Assembly (NCBI GenBank): GCA_905339275.1
Contig: CAJPFK010000001.1
Location: 496,001 to 560,000, forward strand
Length of the DNA stretch: 64,000 nt
Direction of reading: 5' to 3'
DNA from: Methylophilaceae bacterium
GTDB taxonomy: Bacteria; Pseudomonadota; Gammaproteobacteria; Burkholderiales; Methylophilaceae
In this document: positions 19,221-28,127 of the stretch, in pieces
Position numbering within the stretch: position 1 is the first letter of the stretch
Layout: each line of letters begins with the position of its first letter
Translations under genes and position numbers: made by a program
Notes under the pieces: model-generated
The model's input: only the letters and a program-made list of their open reading frames with translations
The model's database searches: none
What the model was told of the DNA's origin: nothing

Positions 19221-20402
19221 ATGAATGCTTTAATTCAGCGAGTTGGCAGATTGAAGTTTGCATTTCTGATTTTTAAGTATTTCCCTTTCGGCGGTATGCA
19301 GCGCGACATGCTGCGCATTGCCAGGGAGCTGATTAAAAAAGGGCATGAAGTCGAGATATTCACGATTTCCTGGGATGGCGACTTGCCGGAGGATGCCATC
19401 GATGTTCACCTGGTGCCGACCAGGGGATTCTTCAACTATAGGCGCTATCAAAACTTTATTGCCGCAGTTCAACAGAAGATCAGGGATCGTCGATCGGGTG
19501 ATGATAAATTTGATGTGGTCGTCGGCTTCAATCGCATGACGGGTCTTGACGTTTATTTTGCAGCTGATCCGTGCTTCATCGAGCGTGCTCACGCCCAACG
19601 CGGATTTTTCTACCGGCTTACTCCAAGATATCGCTGGTTTGCCGGATGGGAGCAAGCCATTTTCTCGACGCATGCAAGCACCCAGATATTGCTGCTGTCT
19701 GATATTGAGAAGAGCTATTTTCAAAAGTGGTATCACACGCAAGATGAAAGATTTCATTTTATTCCGCCATTTTTATCTGCTTCACGATTTATCCTGAAAG
19801 ACAAAATGGAAATGAGAAGTTATCTGCGCAAGAGTTTTGGTTTTGGCGCGGATGACTTCGTATATCTGCTGGTCGGCTCGGGGTTCTCCATGAAAGGCCT
19901 TGATCGGGCAATCAGTGCACTCGCCAGCCTGCCGAAAGACAAGCTGTCTACGACCCGCCTGGTTGCAGTAGGGCAGGATAATCCCAAGCCGTTCATGAAA
20001 ATGGCAAAGAGGCTTGGCGTGGCGCATCGAGTAACGATTTCCAGCGGCCGGCCGGATATCCCTGATCTGATGCAAGGGGCCGATGTATATGTGCATCCGG
20101 CATATCGTGAGAATACCGGGCTGGTAATTCTTGAAGCCTTGGCGTGTGGATTGCCGGTGCTCGTTACAGCGACATGCGGATATGCTTTCCATGTGGAAAA
20201 TGCGCAAGCAGGATATGTGGCTGCTGCTCCATTCGATCAGGACAGTTTCAATGCTTTATTTTATGGCATGATGACCTCGCAGGAGCGAGATGCCTGGAGT
20301 AAAAATGGGCTGGATTACGCGCGAAATATCATGAGTGCAAACGACGGCAGTGCTGAAGCCGCCGTGCTGGTCGACATTGCTGCCAACAAAGGCAGGCCTT
20401 GA
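19221..20402 (+). CDS. waaG: LPS core glycosyltransferase WaaG (GT4)
   Basis: A 393-residue GT4 enzyme that would add a hexose to heptose II of the core. KFAFLIFKYFPFGGMQRDM at the N-terminus is close to E. coli WaaG, and ENTGLVILEALACGLPVLVTATCGY is the GT4 donor-binding block with the conserved Glu residues. The ATG at 19221 has no ribosome site; a TTG at 19251, ten codons in, gives the family's usual N-terminus and may be the true start. The stop overlaps waaP by 4 nt. Confidence 0.92.
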   Translation: MNALIQRVGRLKFAFLIFKYFPFGGMQRDMLRIARELIKKGHEVEIFTISWDGDLPEDAIDVHLVPTRGFFNYRRYQNFIAAVQQKIRDRRSGDDKFDVVVGFNRMTGLDVYFAADPCFIERAHAQRGFFYRLTPRYRWFAGWEQAIFSTHASTQILLLSDIEKSYFQKWYHTQDERFHFIPPFLSASRFILKDKMEMRSYLRKSFGFGADDFVYLLVGSGFSMKGLDRAISALASLPKDKLSTTRLVAVGQDNPKPFMKMAKRLGVAHRVTISSGRPDIPDLMQGADVYVHPAYRENTGLVILEALACGLPVLVTATCGYAFHVENAQAGYVAAAPFDQDSFNALFYGMMTSQERDAWSKNGLDYARNIMSANDGSAEAAVLVDIAANKGRP

Positions 20403-21232
20403 TCGTGAGGCCTGGTCATACGTCACTGGATGCGCCTGATTGGCTGATCGCCCTATATGGTGAAGACAGGCTTTTCGACTCGGTAATGCGCCAGCAGGGG
20501 CAAGTCTTTCGGGATGTGCCCGGCAGGAAAACCATCAAGATCAATCTGGATGGGCGCATGTATTTCATCAAACAGCACTTCGGCGTGGGCTGGCGGGAAA
20601 TATTCAAGAACCTGCTGAGCTTCAAATGGCCGATTCTTTCTGCTGAGACCGAGTGGAAGGCGATCCACAAACTCAACGAGATCGGTATCCCGACGACGCC
20701 GGCAGTGGCCTGCGGCGTTCGCGGGTCCAATCCGGCCAGTCTTCAATCTTTTCTCATTACTGAAGACCTGGGCGACATCATTTCCCTGGAAACGCTTTGC
20801 GCGAACTGGAAAACCAATCCGCCGGCGCCGGCATTCAAGCGTAAATTGCTGATCGAAGTGGCGGAGCTTGCGCGTAAGCTGCACGAAGGCGGGATGAATC
20901 ATAGGGACTTCTATATTTGCCACATTTGCCTGGATAACAGCAAGCTGGCGGCAGGCGAGCTGTATCTCTATCTGATCGATTTGCACCGTGTCGGCATACG
21001 CTCGACCATCCGCCCGGTTGATCGTATGAAAGACATGGCTGCCCTGTATTTTTCCGCCATGGATGCCGGCTTGACCAAGCGCGACTATTTGAGGTTTCTC
21101 AAGCATTATCGTCGGCAACGCCTGCATGAAACCATAAGCGAAGAACAGGGTTTCTGGCGCCAGGTCTCAGAACGCGCTGCTAAACTCTATCTGAAATTTC
21201 ATGGCAAAATGCCTGTCACAATTCTTGTATAA
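20399..21232 (+). CDS. waaP: LPS core heptose(I) kinase WaaP
   Basis: A 277-residue kinase-fold enzyme that phosphorylates heptose I, important for outer-membrane stability. It has KQHFGVGWREIFKNL, LITEDLGD, the catalytic NHRDFYICHICLDN (HRD at residues 168-170) and the metal-binding LIDLHRVG (Asp194). All catalytic residues are present. The start is TTG at 20399 or GTG at 20405, within or just after the waaG stop. It is the first of several kinase-fold genes in a row. Confidence 0.94.
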   Translation: MIVRPGHTSLDAPDWLIALYGEDRLFDSVMRQQGQVFRDVPGRKTIKINLDGRMYFIKQHFGVGWREIFKNLLSFKWPILSAETEWKAIHKLNEIGIPTTPAVACGVRGSNPASLQSFLITEDLGDIISLETLCANWKTNPPAPAFKRKLLIEVAELARKLHEGGMNHRDFYICHICLDNSKLAAGELYLYLIDLHRVGIRSTIRPVDRMKDMAALYFSAMDAGLTKRDYLRFLKHYRRQRLHETISEEQGFWRQVSERAAKLYLKFHGKMPVTILV

Positions 21233-21242
21233 GGGGGGAGTT

Positions 21243-22055
21243 TTGCAATCATATGTTTCATCCATGGGCAAAGGCCTGCTCGATGCCAATCAGCTTGGAG
21301 ATTTCGACCGTCTCTGGGATTACCGGAGTGAATGGTTCGAGACCCCGAATGATGACCGTAACGGCTGGAGTGGCGTGAACCGGCTCTTGCTGGCATTACC
21401 GGATGGCGAGCAGTTAGGGTTTTTTCTCAAGCGCCAGCAGAATTATGTGAGGCGAACTTTTTTTCATCCTTTTACGGGCGAGTCGACCTTTGCCTGCGAG
21501 TTCAGGACAATCAGCTACTTGCTGAATCGGGGCGTTCCTGTACCCAGGCCGGTTTTTTTTGATGAAAAGTCCTCCAGTGAAGGACTGAAGGCGATCCTGG
21601 TCACCGAAGAACTTGTCGGCTACCGGCCTCTGGATGCGGTGCTGGATGCGTGGTTCACACAGCCCGGAAGTCCGATCAAGGCGAAAAGAGCGTTGATCGG
21701 CAGTGTGGCGCAAGCAGTAAAGAAGCTGCATTACGCCCGTATCCAGCACCGTGCGCTTTATCCCAAGCATCTCTTCGTTAATGTGACTCGGCCGGAGAGT
21801 CCCGACGTTGTCATCATCGACCTTGAGAAGGCGCGGATAAAACTCATGCCCATTATGCGGACATTGCAGGACCTGTCCACGCTTAATCGACGGATGGATG
21901 GTTTGAGCAAAGTCAACCGGCTTTATTTTTTCAAGCAATATTACGGGGTGGCCAGGCTGGGTTTCTGGACAAAACTGGTATGTAAACTGATTCTGTGGCG
22001 TAGCCGGAAATGCACGAAGGTTCCTCACGCTTCAGCTTTTGAACCGACAAAGTAA
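21243..22055 (+). CDS. InaA/WaaP-family kinase-like protein
   Basis: A 270-residue kinase-fold protein of the LPS-kinase (InaA) family. It has GFFLKRQQNY as the likely nucleotide Lys region and LVTEELVGYRPL as the hinge. In the catalytic loop HRALYPKHLFVN the usual Asp of HRD is Ala, and the DFG position reads IDLEKAR. The TTG at 21243 sits 4-5 nt after a strong AAGGGGGG site, so I prefer it to an ATG at 21201 that lies inside waaP. Pseudomonas has similar genes after waaP. Likely LPS-core modification; enzymatic activity uncertain. Confidence 0.8.
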   Translation: MQSYVSSMGKGLLDANQLGDFDRLWDYRSEWFETPNDDRNGWSGVNRLLLALPDGEQLGFFLKRQQNYVRRTFFHPFTGESTFACEFRTISYLLNRGVPVPRPVFFDEKSSSEGLKAILVTEELVGYRPLDAVLDAWFTQPGSPIKAKRALIGSVAQAVKKLHYARIQHRALYPKHLFVNVTRPESPDVVIIDLEKARIKLMPIMRTLQDLSTLNRRMDGLSKVNRLYFFKQYYGVARLGFWTKLVCKLILWRSRKCTKVPHASAFEPTK

Positions 22056-22100
22056 GTCGCAGCAATTGTTGTTCATTCATTTTTACCGCACTGACCAATC

Positions 22101-23579
22101 ATGACTGACCTCGTATCGCTTTCCTGTCAGCCGTCGGAGACGCGATTCGATCTCGCGCTGGATGAAGCGGCTGTGCTGCGCAATCTTGATGTCGTCAGGC
22201 GCGTACCGAACAAGCGGCTGGTCTGCCGGGGCCAATGGAATGGCCAGCCTGTCTATGCCAAGATATTTATCGGCCCGCAGGCCCGGCGTTATGCCGCACG
22301 TGATGCCGCGGGTGTCGAACGGCTGGTCAATGCAGGTATTGCTACCCCCGCACTGCTTCATTCCGGGTTGCTGGCAGACAAGGGTGGCACGAATTCCGGC
22401 AGCGTATTGATATTTGCCGCGATCGCCGATGGCATGAATGCAGAAGAGTCATGGCAGCAGGCTGCCGGCCCTGAAAGGCTGGAACTGGCAACAAGGCTGG
22501 TTGAGGCGATCGCACAGCACCATAATGCGGGTCTGATGCAGACGGACTTGTACCTGAAAAACTTTCTGGTGGCAGGCGATCGTATCTATACGCTTGATGG
22601 AGATGCCATCAAGCCTTTTCCGCGTTTTTCCCCCAATCAGGCTGCACTCGGTAATCTTGCGATACTGCTTTCAAAATTCGACGTGCTGGAGATTCAGGCC
22701 TGGCTGGAGCCGCTGTTGCAGGCATACGCTGCTGGCCGGGGCTGGCGCGAGCAGATGGATGTGCCGCAGATGCAAACGCGGATAACGCAACACAGGCGCC
22801 GTGTTGTGCAGGGTTATGCCGAAAAGAAAGTGTTGCGGCAATGTACGGATGTCGCGGTTTCCCGCTCGTGGCATCACTTTCTCGCACTGTCGCGTAAAGG
22901 CCACAGCGCGGAGCTTGAGCAGGTGCTGCTCAATACGCCAGATGCATTGCTGGACGGGGTCGGGCAGAAAAGGCTGAAAAGCGGCAATACCTGTACGGTC
23001 GGCCTGACTGAAATCAATGACCGGAAAATGGTCGTAAAACGTTACAATATCAAAAGTTTCTGGCACGGGGTCGGTCGTTCCTGGCGACCATCCCGCGCGG
23101 CGCTTTCATGGAAAAACGCGCACCGGTTGATGATGTACGGAATCGGCACGGCCAATCCGCTTGCGCTGCTGGAGTCCCGGTTCGGCCCTTTGCGCGGCAG
23201 GGCGTATTTTCTGGCCGAGTACATACAGGCGCCGAATATAGCACAACTGATGGAGGATGCTTCTGTAACGCAGGAGCGAAAACAGCAGGTTGCCGAAAAC
23301 CTGGCCTGGCTCATGTACAAACTGATGCTGTTGCAGATCGCGCATGGCGACCTTAAAGCCAGCAACATTCATATTGAAGGTGCCAGGCCCTTGCTGATCG
23401 ATCTCGACAGCCTGCGTGAATACCGCTACCGCCTGTGTTTTGCCTCGCGGCACGTCAGCGATCTTAGACGATTGCTGAAGAACTGGCAGGATCAGCCGCA
23501 GATTTACCGGCTGCTGGTTGAGGCGTTGCAGCGGGTGTATGGCAGGCATCGGTTGCTTGCGAAAGCATTGGGCCGGTGA
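22101..23579 (+). CDS. Tandem-domain LPS kinase-like protein
   Basis: A 492-residue protein with two kinase-fold halves. The first (about 1-240) has VYAKIFIG for the nucleotide Lys, MQTDLYLKNFLV as catalytic loop and TLDGDAIK as metal loop. The second (about 280-492) has MVVKRYNIKSFWH, AEYIQAPN as hinge, IAHGDLKASNIHI as catalytic loop and LLIDLDSLR as metal loop. Both keep the catalytic Asp and Asn, unlike the preceding gene. Comparable two-domain genes lie in the Pseudomonas waaP region. Probable role is phosphorylation of LPS core sugars; the substrate is unknown. Confidence 0.8.
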   Translation: MTDLVSLSCQPSETRFDLALDEAAVLRNLDVVRRVPNKRLVCRGQWNGQPVYAKIFIGPQARRYAARDAAGVERLVNAGIATPALLHSGLLADKGGTNSGSVLIFAAIADGMNAEESWQQAAGPERLELATRLVEAIAQHHNAGLMQTDLYLKNFLVAGDRIYTLDGDAIKPFPRFSPNQAALGNLAILLSKFDVLEIQAWLEPLLQAYAAGRGWREQMDVPQMQTRITQHRRRVVQGYAEKKVLRQCTDVAVSRSWHHFLALSRKGHSAELEQVLLNTPDALLDGVGQKRLKSGNTCTVGLTEINDRKMVVKRYNIKSFWHGVGRSWRPSRAALSWKNAHRLMMYGIGTANPLALLESRFGPLRGRAYFLAEYIQAPNIAQLMEDASVTQERKQQVAENLAWLMYKLMLLQIAHGDLKASNIHIEGARPLLIDLDSLREYRYRLCFASRHVSDLRRLLKNWQDQPQIYRLLVEALQRVYGRHRLLAKALGR

Positions 23580-23630
23580 ACGGTCAGGCAATTTTTGATT
23601 TTAATTGAAGATGTAAGTGAGTTTTGAAGC

Positions 23631-25349
23631 ATGATTATTTTGGGTTTATCCGGTGCTGTCGGGCACGATGCCTCAGCCGCCATCGTCGTTGACGGCAAGA
23701 TCATCGCCGCGGCGGAAGAAGAGCGTTTTATTCGCGATAAGCATGCCAAGAACAAGTTTCCCTATGAAGCGGCCAAATACTGCATGAAAGAAGCGGGCAT
23801 ACGGCCGGATCAGGTCGATGTGGTGGCTTTCCCCTATGCCGAGATCCCGCTGAATACGGCAGCACGCTGGCATTATGCCAAACGCCACTGGTATGCGCCC
23901 GACCGTGCGCTGGATGCGATTTTCAACGGTAATCGCCGCTTCCGCCGTAACCGGGATAAAGCCCTGGCGCTGATGGCCGAACTGGGGTTGAGCAAGGCGA
24001 AGTACGTGCCGGTGGAGCACCATCTTGCGCATGCGAGCAGCGCCTATCACCTGAGCGGTTTCAAGGAAAAAACAGCGATTGTCGGTATCGACGGCAAGGG
24101 TGAGTATGCGACCACCTTCTTCGGTTACGGTGAAAACGGCAAAATCCACAAAATCAAGGAATTCTATGATCCCGATTCGCTGGGAGGCATGTACGGCGCG
24201 ATTACCGAATATCTCGGTTTTGAAATGCTGGATGGCGAATTCAAGGTCATGGGCATGGCGCCTTATGGCGACCCGGGCAAGTACGACCTTTCCCGCCTGG
24301 TGACTTTCGACGGCAATGACCTGCGCGTCAATACCCGGCTGGTCAATGTGGTCGGCCTGCGCCGCTACAAGGAAGGCGGCAAGGGCTATTATTTCACGCC
24401 CGAGCTCGTCGAATGGCTGGGCCCCAAGCGCAGCGGCGACGAAATCGACGATCCTTACATTCATTATGCCGCCTCGGTGCAGCAACTGCTGGAAGATGTC
24501 GCGCTGAAGATGATCGACCACTATGTCGGCGATATCATCCGCGAGACTGGCCGCATTGCGATGGCGGGCGGTGTGGCGCTTAATGTGAAGCTTAACCAGC
24601 GCATCATCAATATGCCAGGTGTGAAAGAACTGTTCGTTCAACCGGCTTCCGGTGATGCGGGTACCTCGCTGGGCGCCGCCACCTACGTTGCGGCCCAGCT
24701 CGGTGAAAAGGTTGAGCCCATGCAGCATGCCTATCTCGGCCCCTCCTATACGACCGAGGAATGCCTGGCTGCATGCGAAGCGCATCCGGCCAAGCCCAAA
24801 TTCACCCGCGTCGAAAATGCGCCACAGAAAGCGGCTGAATTACTGGCCAACGGCAATCCCCTGGCATGGTTCCAGGGGCGCATGGAATTCGGCCCGCGTG
24901 CATTGGGTTGCCGCAGCATTCTCGGCGACCCCAGCCATCCCGGCGTGGCGGATCGCATCAATGCGCAGATCAAATACCGCGAGCGCTGGCGTCCGTTCTG
25001 CCCCAGCATGCTGGATCGTGTCGCCTCCGATATTCTGCAGACAGACCATCCCGCACCCTACATGACGTTTACGTTCGATGTGGCCGAGCACTGGAAGTCG
25101 CGGATTCCCGAGGTGGTGCATGAGGACGGTACGGCGCGGGCGCAGGTGGTGACCCGGGAGACCAATCCTCGCTACTACGCATTGATCGAAGAACTGGAAA
25201 GGTTACGCAATGTGCCTGTCGTGCTGAATACCTCGCTCAATCGCAGAGGCGAGCCGATGATATGCAGCCCGGCCGACGCGCTGAACATGTTCTATGGCTG
25301 CGACCTGGAGTATTTGATGATGGAAGACGTGCTGGTGACCAAAGCTTGA
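23631..25349 (+). CDS. NodU/CmcH-family carbamoyltransferase
   Basis: A 572-residue O-carbamoyltransferase. The N-terminal domain starts MIILGLSGAVGHDASAAIV and has the metal/adenylate site residues in HHLAHASSAYH; the C-terminal domain has GRMEFGPRALGCRSILGDP. The family moves carbamoyl from carbamoyl phosphate to a sugar hydroxyl. In Pseudomonas aeruginosa a similar gene near waaP is linked to 7-O-carbamoylation of core heptose II, so the same job is likely here given the adjacent waaG-waaP genes (inference). Carbamoyl phosphate would come from carAB at 44653-49017. Confidence 0.9.
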   Translation: MIILGLSGAVGHDASAAIVVDGKIIAAAEEERFIRDKHAKNKFPYEAAKYCMKEAGIRPDQVDVVAFPYAEIPLNTAARWHYAKRHWYAPDRALDAIFNGNRRFRRNRDKALALMAELGLSKAKYVPVEHHLAHASSAYHLSGFKEKTAIVGIDGKGEYATTFFGYGENGKIHKIKEFYDPDSLGGMYGAITEYLGFEMLDGEFKVMGMAPYGDPGKYDLSRLVTFDGNDLRVNTRLVNVVGLRRYKEGGKGYYFTPELVEWLGPKRSGDEIDDPYIHYAASVQQLLEDVALKMIDHYVGDIIRETGRIAMAGGVALNVKLNQRIINMPGVKELFVQPASGDAGTSLGAATYVAAQLGEKVEPMQHAYLGPSYTTEECLAACEAHPAKPKFTRVENAPQKAAELLANGNPLAWFQGRMEFGPRALGCRSILGDPSHPGVADRINAQIKYRERWRPFCPSMLDRVASDILQTDHPAPYMTFTFDVAEHWKSRIPEVVHEDGTARAQVVTRETNPRYYALIEELERLRNVPVVLNTSLNRRGEPMICSPADALNMFYGCDLEYLMMEDVLVTKA

Positions 25350-25414
25350 ATGCAATTCCCTGCATCATAAATATTGCTTGACAATCAAGGGCATTTTTGC
25401 GGTGCTGCCCTGAT

Positions 25415-25443
25415 TTGACCGCATTCATGCATATCTGCATAAT
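25415..25443 (+). promoter_or_regulatory. Sigma70-type promoter of edd
   Basis: TTGACC, 17 nt, CATAAT: one mismatch in each hexamer at ideal spacing, 36 nt before the edd start. A perfect TTGACA at 25378 has no matching -10. Confidence 0.55.
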
Positions 25444-25479
25444 CGAATCCTAATTATAAGTTTATATTCGGCGGTTCTT

Positions 25480-27300
25480 ATGAAACAGTCCTTAATTGAA
25501 ATCACCCAGCGCATCAGAGAGCGCAGCGCGCCGACCAGGCAGGCTTACCTGCAACGCATGGAGCAGGCCATTGCGCGCCCGCGCGGTGCTGACCGCATGG
25601 GCTGTGCCAATGTCGCGCACGCTTTTGCAGCGTTGCCATCCAATGACAAGCTGCGTGTCGTGGCAGAACGCGCACCGCATATCGGCGTGGTCACGGCCTA
25701 CAACGACATGCTGTCGGCACATCAGCCGTATGAAGTATTCCCTTCCATCATTCGTGACGAGGCGGCCAAACACGGCGCTACCGTTCAGGTTGCCGGCGGC
25801 GTGCCGGCCATGTGCGATGGCGTGACGCAGGGCGAGCCGGGCATGGAGCTCAGCCTGTTCTCGCGCGACAACATTGCAATGGGTACGGCGATTGCGCTTT
25901 CGCATGACGTATTCGATGCCGCGTTGCTGCTCGGCGTTTGCGACAAGATTGTACCGGGGTTGTTGATCGGCGCCCTGCATTTCGGCCATTTGCCCTGCGT
26001 ATTCGTTCCGGCAGGCCCGATGGCGAGCAGTAACATGAGCCACGGCGAAAAATCGACCGTGCGTGAGCATTTCGCGCGCGGCATCGTGGGACGCGGCGAG
26101 CTTCTGGCGGCGGAATCCGCTGCCTACCATGGCATCGGCACCTGTACCTTCTATGGTACCGCCAACAGCAACCAGATGCTGCTGGAAGCCATGGGCCTGC
26201 ATGTCCCCGGTGCTGCATTCGTACATCCGGCTTCCGGGTTGCGCGAAGAACTGACGCGCGAAGCCGTACGCACTGTGCTTTCAATCACCCCCGGACAACA
26301 TCGGTTTACCCCGATCGGCCGCATGGTGGATCCGCGCGTGATCGTCAATGCCATGGTGGCATTGATTGCAACAGGCGGCTCAACCAACCACCTGATCCAC
26401 TGGGTTGCCGTAGCGCGTGCGGCAGGCATCATCATCGACTGGACAGACTGTTCCGAATTGTCCCAGACAACGCCCTTGCTGTCCCGTGTCTATCCGAACG
26501 GTTCCGCTGACGTGAACCAGTTCCAGGCGGTTGGCGGTACTTCGTTCATCATTCGCGAACTCATCGAGGGCGGTTACATGCACGATACTGTGACCACCGT
26601 TTCGGAAGAGGGGTTGCGTCAATACGGCAAGGTGCCGGAGATGGTGCGCGACCGCCTGGTCTGGAAAGACCTGCCGAAGAAATCGCAGGATGAGAAAATC
26701 GTGCGCAATGCGGATTCCCCATTCAGTGAAACCGGCGGGTTGAAACTGCTGACAGGGAATCTCGGCCGCTCGGTGATCAAGGTTTCTGCCGTACCTATCG
26801 ATCGTCACATCATCGAAGCGCCTGCGATTGTGTTTACGACGCAAGAAGAACTGCTCAATGCGTTCAAGGCCGGCAAATTGGAGCGCGATTTTATTGCCGT
26901 TGTCCGGTTCCAGGGACCGGCATCGAACGGCATGCCTGAACTGCACAAACTGACCCCGCCGCTGGCCGTGCTGCAAGGCAAGGGCTTCAAGGTGGCGATT
27001 GTGACAGATGGCCGTATGAGCGGCGCATCCGGCAAGGTGCCCGCGGCTATCCATCTCAGCCCCGAAGCATTGACCGGCGGCCCGATCGCCAAGGTGAAAA
27101 CCGGCGATATGATTCGCCTGGATGCCATTGAAGGTACCCTGAATGTGTTGCTCGACGAAGCAACCTGGTCGGCACGTGCCTGTGCCACGCTTACCGAAGA
27201 GCAGGAAATCGTGAACTCCCATGGCATGGGACGGGAACTGTTCGGCGGCATGCGCAAGAACGTGAAGACAGCCGAAGAAGGCGCGGTCACCTGGCTTTAA
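25480..27300 (+). CDS. edd: Phosphogluconate dehydratase
   Basis: A 606-residue IlvD/Edd-family iron-sulfur dehydratase that turns 6-phosphogluconate into KDPG in the Entner-Doudoroff pathway. Visible blocks are GVVTAYNDMLSAHQPYE, GGVPAMCDGVTQGEPGME with a cluster Cys, GVCDKIVPG with another Cys, and TDGRMSGASGKVP near the C-terminus. Length matches Edd (about 600) rather than IlvD. eda follows after 154 bp. Confidence 0.96.
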   Translation: MKQSLIEITQRIRERSAPTRQAYLQRMEQAIARPRGADRMGCANVAHAFAALPSNDKLRVVAERAPHIGVVTAYNDMLSAHQPYEVFPSIIRDEAAKHGATVQVAGGVPAMCDGVTQGEPGMELSLFSRDNIAMGTAIALSHDVFDAALLLGVCDKIVPGLLIGALHFGHLPCVFVPAGPMASSNMSHGEKSTVREHFARGIVGRGELLAAESAAYHGIGTCTFYGTANSNQMLLEAMGLHVPGAAFVHPASGLREELTREAVRTVLSITPGQHRFTPIGRMVDPRVIVNAMVALIATGGSTNHLIHWVAVARAAGIIIDWTDCSELSQTTPLLSRVYPNGSADVNQFQAVGGTSFIIRELIEGGYMHDTVTTVSEEGLRQYGKVPEMVRDRLVWKDLPKKSQDEKIVRNADSPFSETGGLKLLTGNLGRSVIKVSAVPIDRHIIEAPAIVFTTQEELLNAFKAGKLERDFIAVVRFQGPASNGMPELHKLTPPLAVLQGKGFKVAIVTDGRMSGASGKVPAAIHLSPEALTGGPIAKVKTGDMIRLDAIEGTLNVLLDEATWSARACATLTEEQEIVNSHGMGRELFGGMRKNVKTAEEGAVTWL

Positions 27301-27454
27301 GCCATTTTAAACCAGTTGATGCTGCGTTACTTTCGCTTGCCGTACTAAATCGTACCGCCTGTGCTCAAGTGCCTTGCCTGAATTGGTTTCGGAATGCCTG
27401 GTCCATGGAAAGCTGTTGCCAAAGAAATAACGATTCAATTTTAGAGAGACTAGT

Positions 27455-28081
27455 ATGAACACATTAGATTTAGCCAACCACGGCCCTGTCATCCCCGTCA
27501 TCGTCATCAACAAGGTCGAGGATGCCGTCCCGATGGCTGAAGCCTTGCTCGAAGGCGGTATCAAGGTGCTGGAAGTCACCCTGAGAACTTCCTGTGCCTT
27601 GCAGGCGATGGAAGCCATCGCCAAGGCTGTTCCCGATGCGATTCTTGGTTCCGGCACTGTACGTAACATCAAGGATGCGCAGGCATCGAAGGATGCTGGC
27701 TGTAAGTTTGCTGTAAGTCCGGGCTACACCAGTGAACTGGGCCGGGCTGCACGTGAAATTGGTTTGCCTTTGCTGCCAGGTGTTTCTACCGGCAGTGAAA
27801 TCATGACTGCCAATGCCGATGATTATTACTTCCTGAAATTGTTCCCGGCGGTTGCTGTTGGCGGCATCAACCTGTTGAAAGGTTTTTCCGGCCCGTTCGG
27901 TGATGTGAAATTCTGCCCGACAGGCGGCGTCACGGTCGAATCCGCCCCGCAATTCCTTGCGTTGCCGAACGTGGTGGTTTGCGGCGGCACCTGGTTGACG
28001 CCCGGTGACGCGGTTGCAGCCAAAAACTGGAAGCACATTACCCAGTTGGCCAAAGAGGCCAGCAGCATCAAGGCGGCATAA
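27455..28081 (+). CDS. eda: KDPG aldolase (2-dehydro-3-deoxyphosphogluconate aldolase)
   Basis: A 208-residue class I aldolase that splits KDPG to pyruvate and glyceraldehyde 3-phosphate. VIPVIVINKVEDAV is the N-terminal strand, LEVTLRT holds the catalytic Glu, and KLFPAVAVGG holds the Schiff-base Lys, followed by FCPTGGV for phosphate binding. With edd it completes the Entner-Doudoroff route, which some RuMP-cycle methylotrophs use to cleave hexose phosphates. Confidence 0.96.
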   Translation: MNTLDLANHGPVIPVIVINKVEDAVPMAEALLEGGIKVLEVTLRTSCALQAMEAIAKAVPDAILGSGTVRNIKDAQASKDAGCKFAVSPGYTSELGRAAREIGLPLLPGVSTGSEIMTANADDYYFLKLFPAVAVGGINLLKGFSGPFGDVKFCPTGGVTVESAPQFLALPNVVVCGGTWLTPGDAVAAKNWKHITQLAKEASSIKAA

Positions 28082-28127
28082 ATACCATGCAGTGGGGCGC
28101 AATGCCCCATTCTGTTCGAGAGACAAT

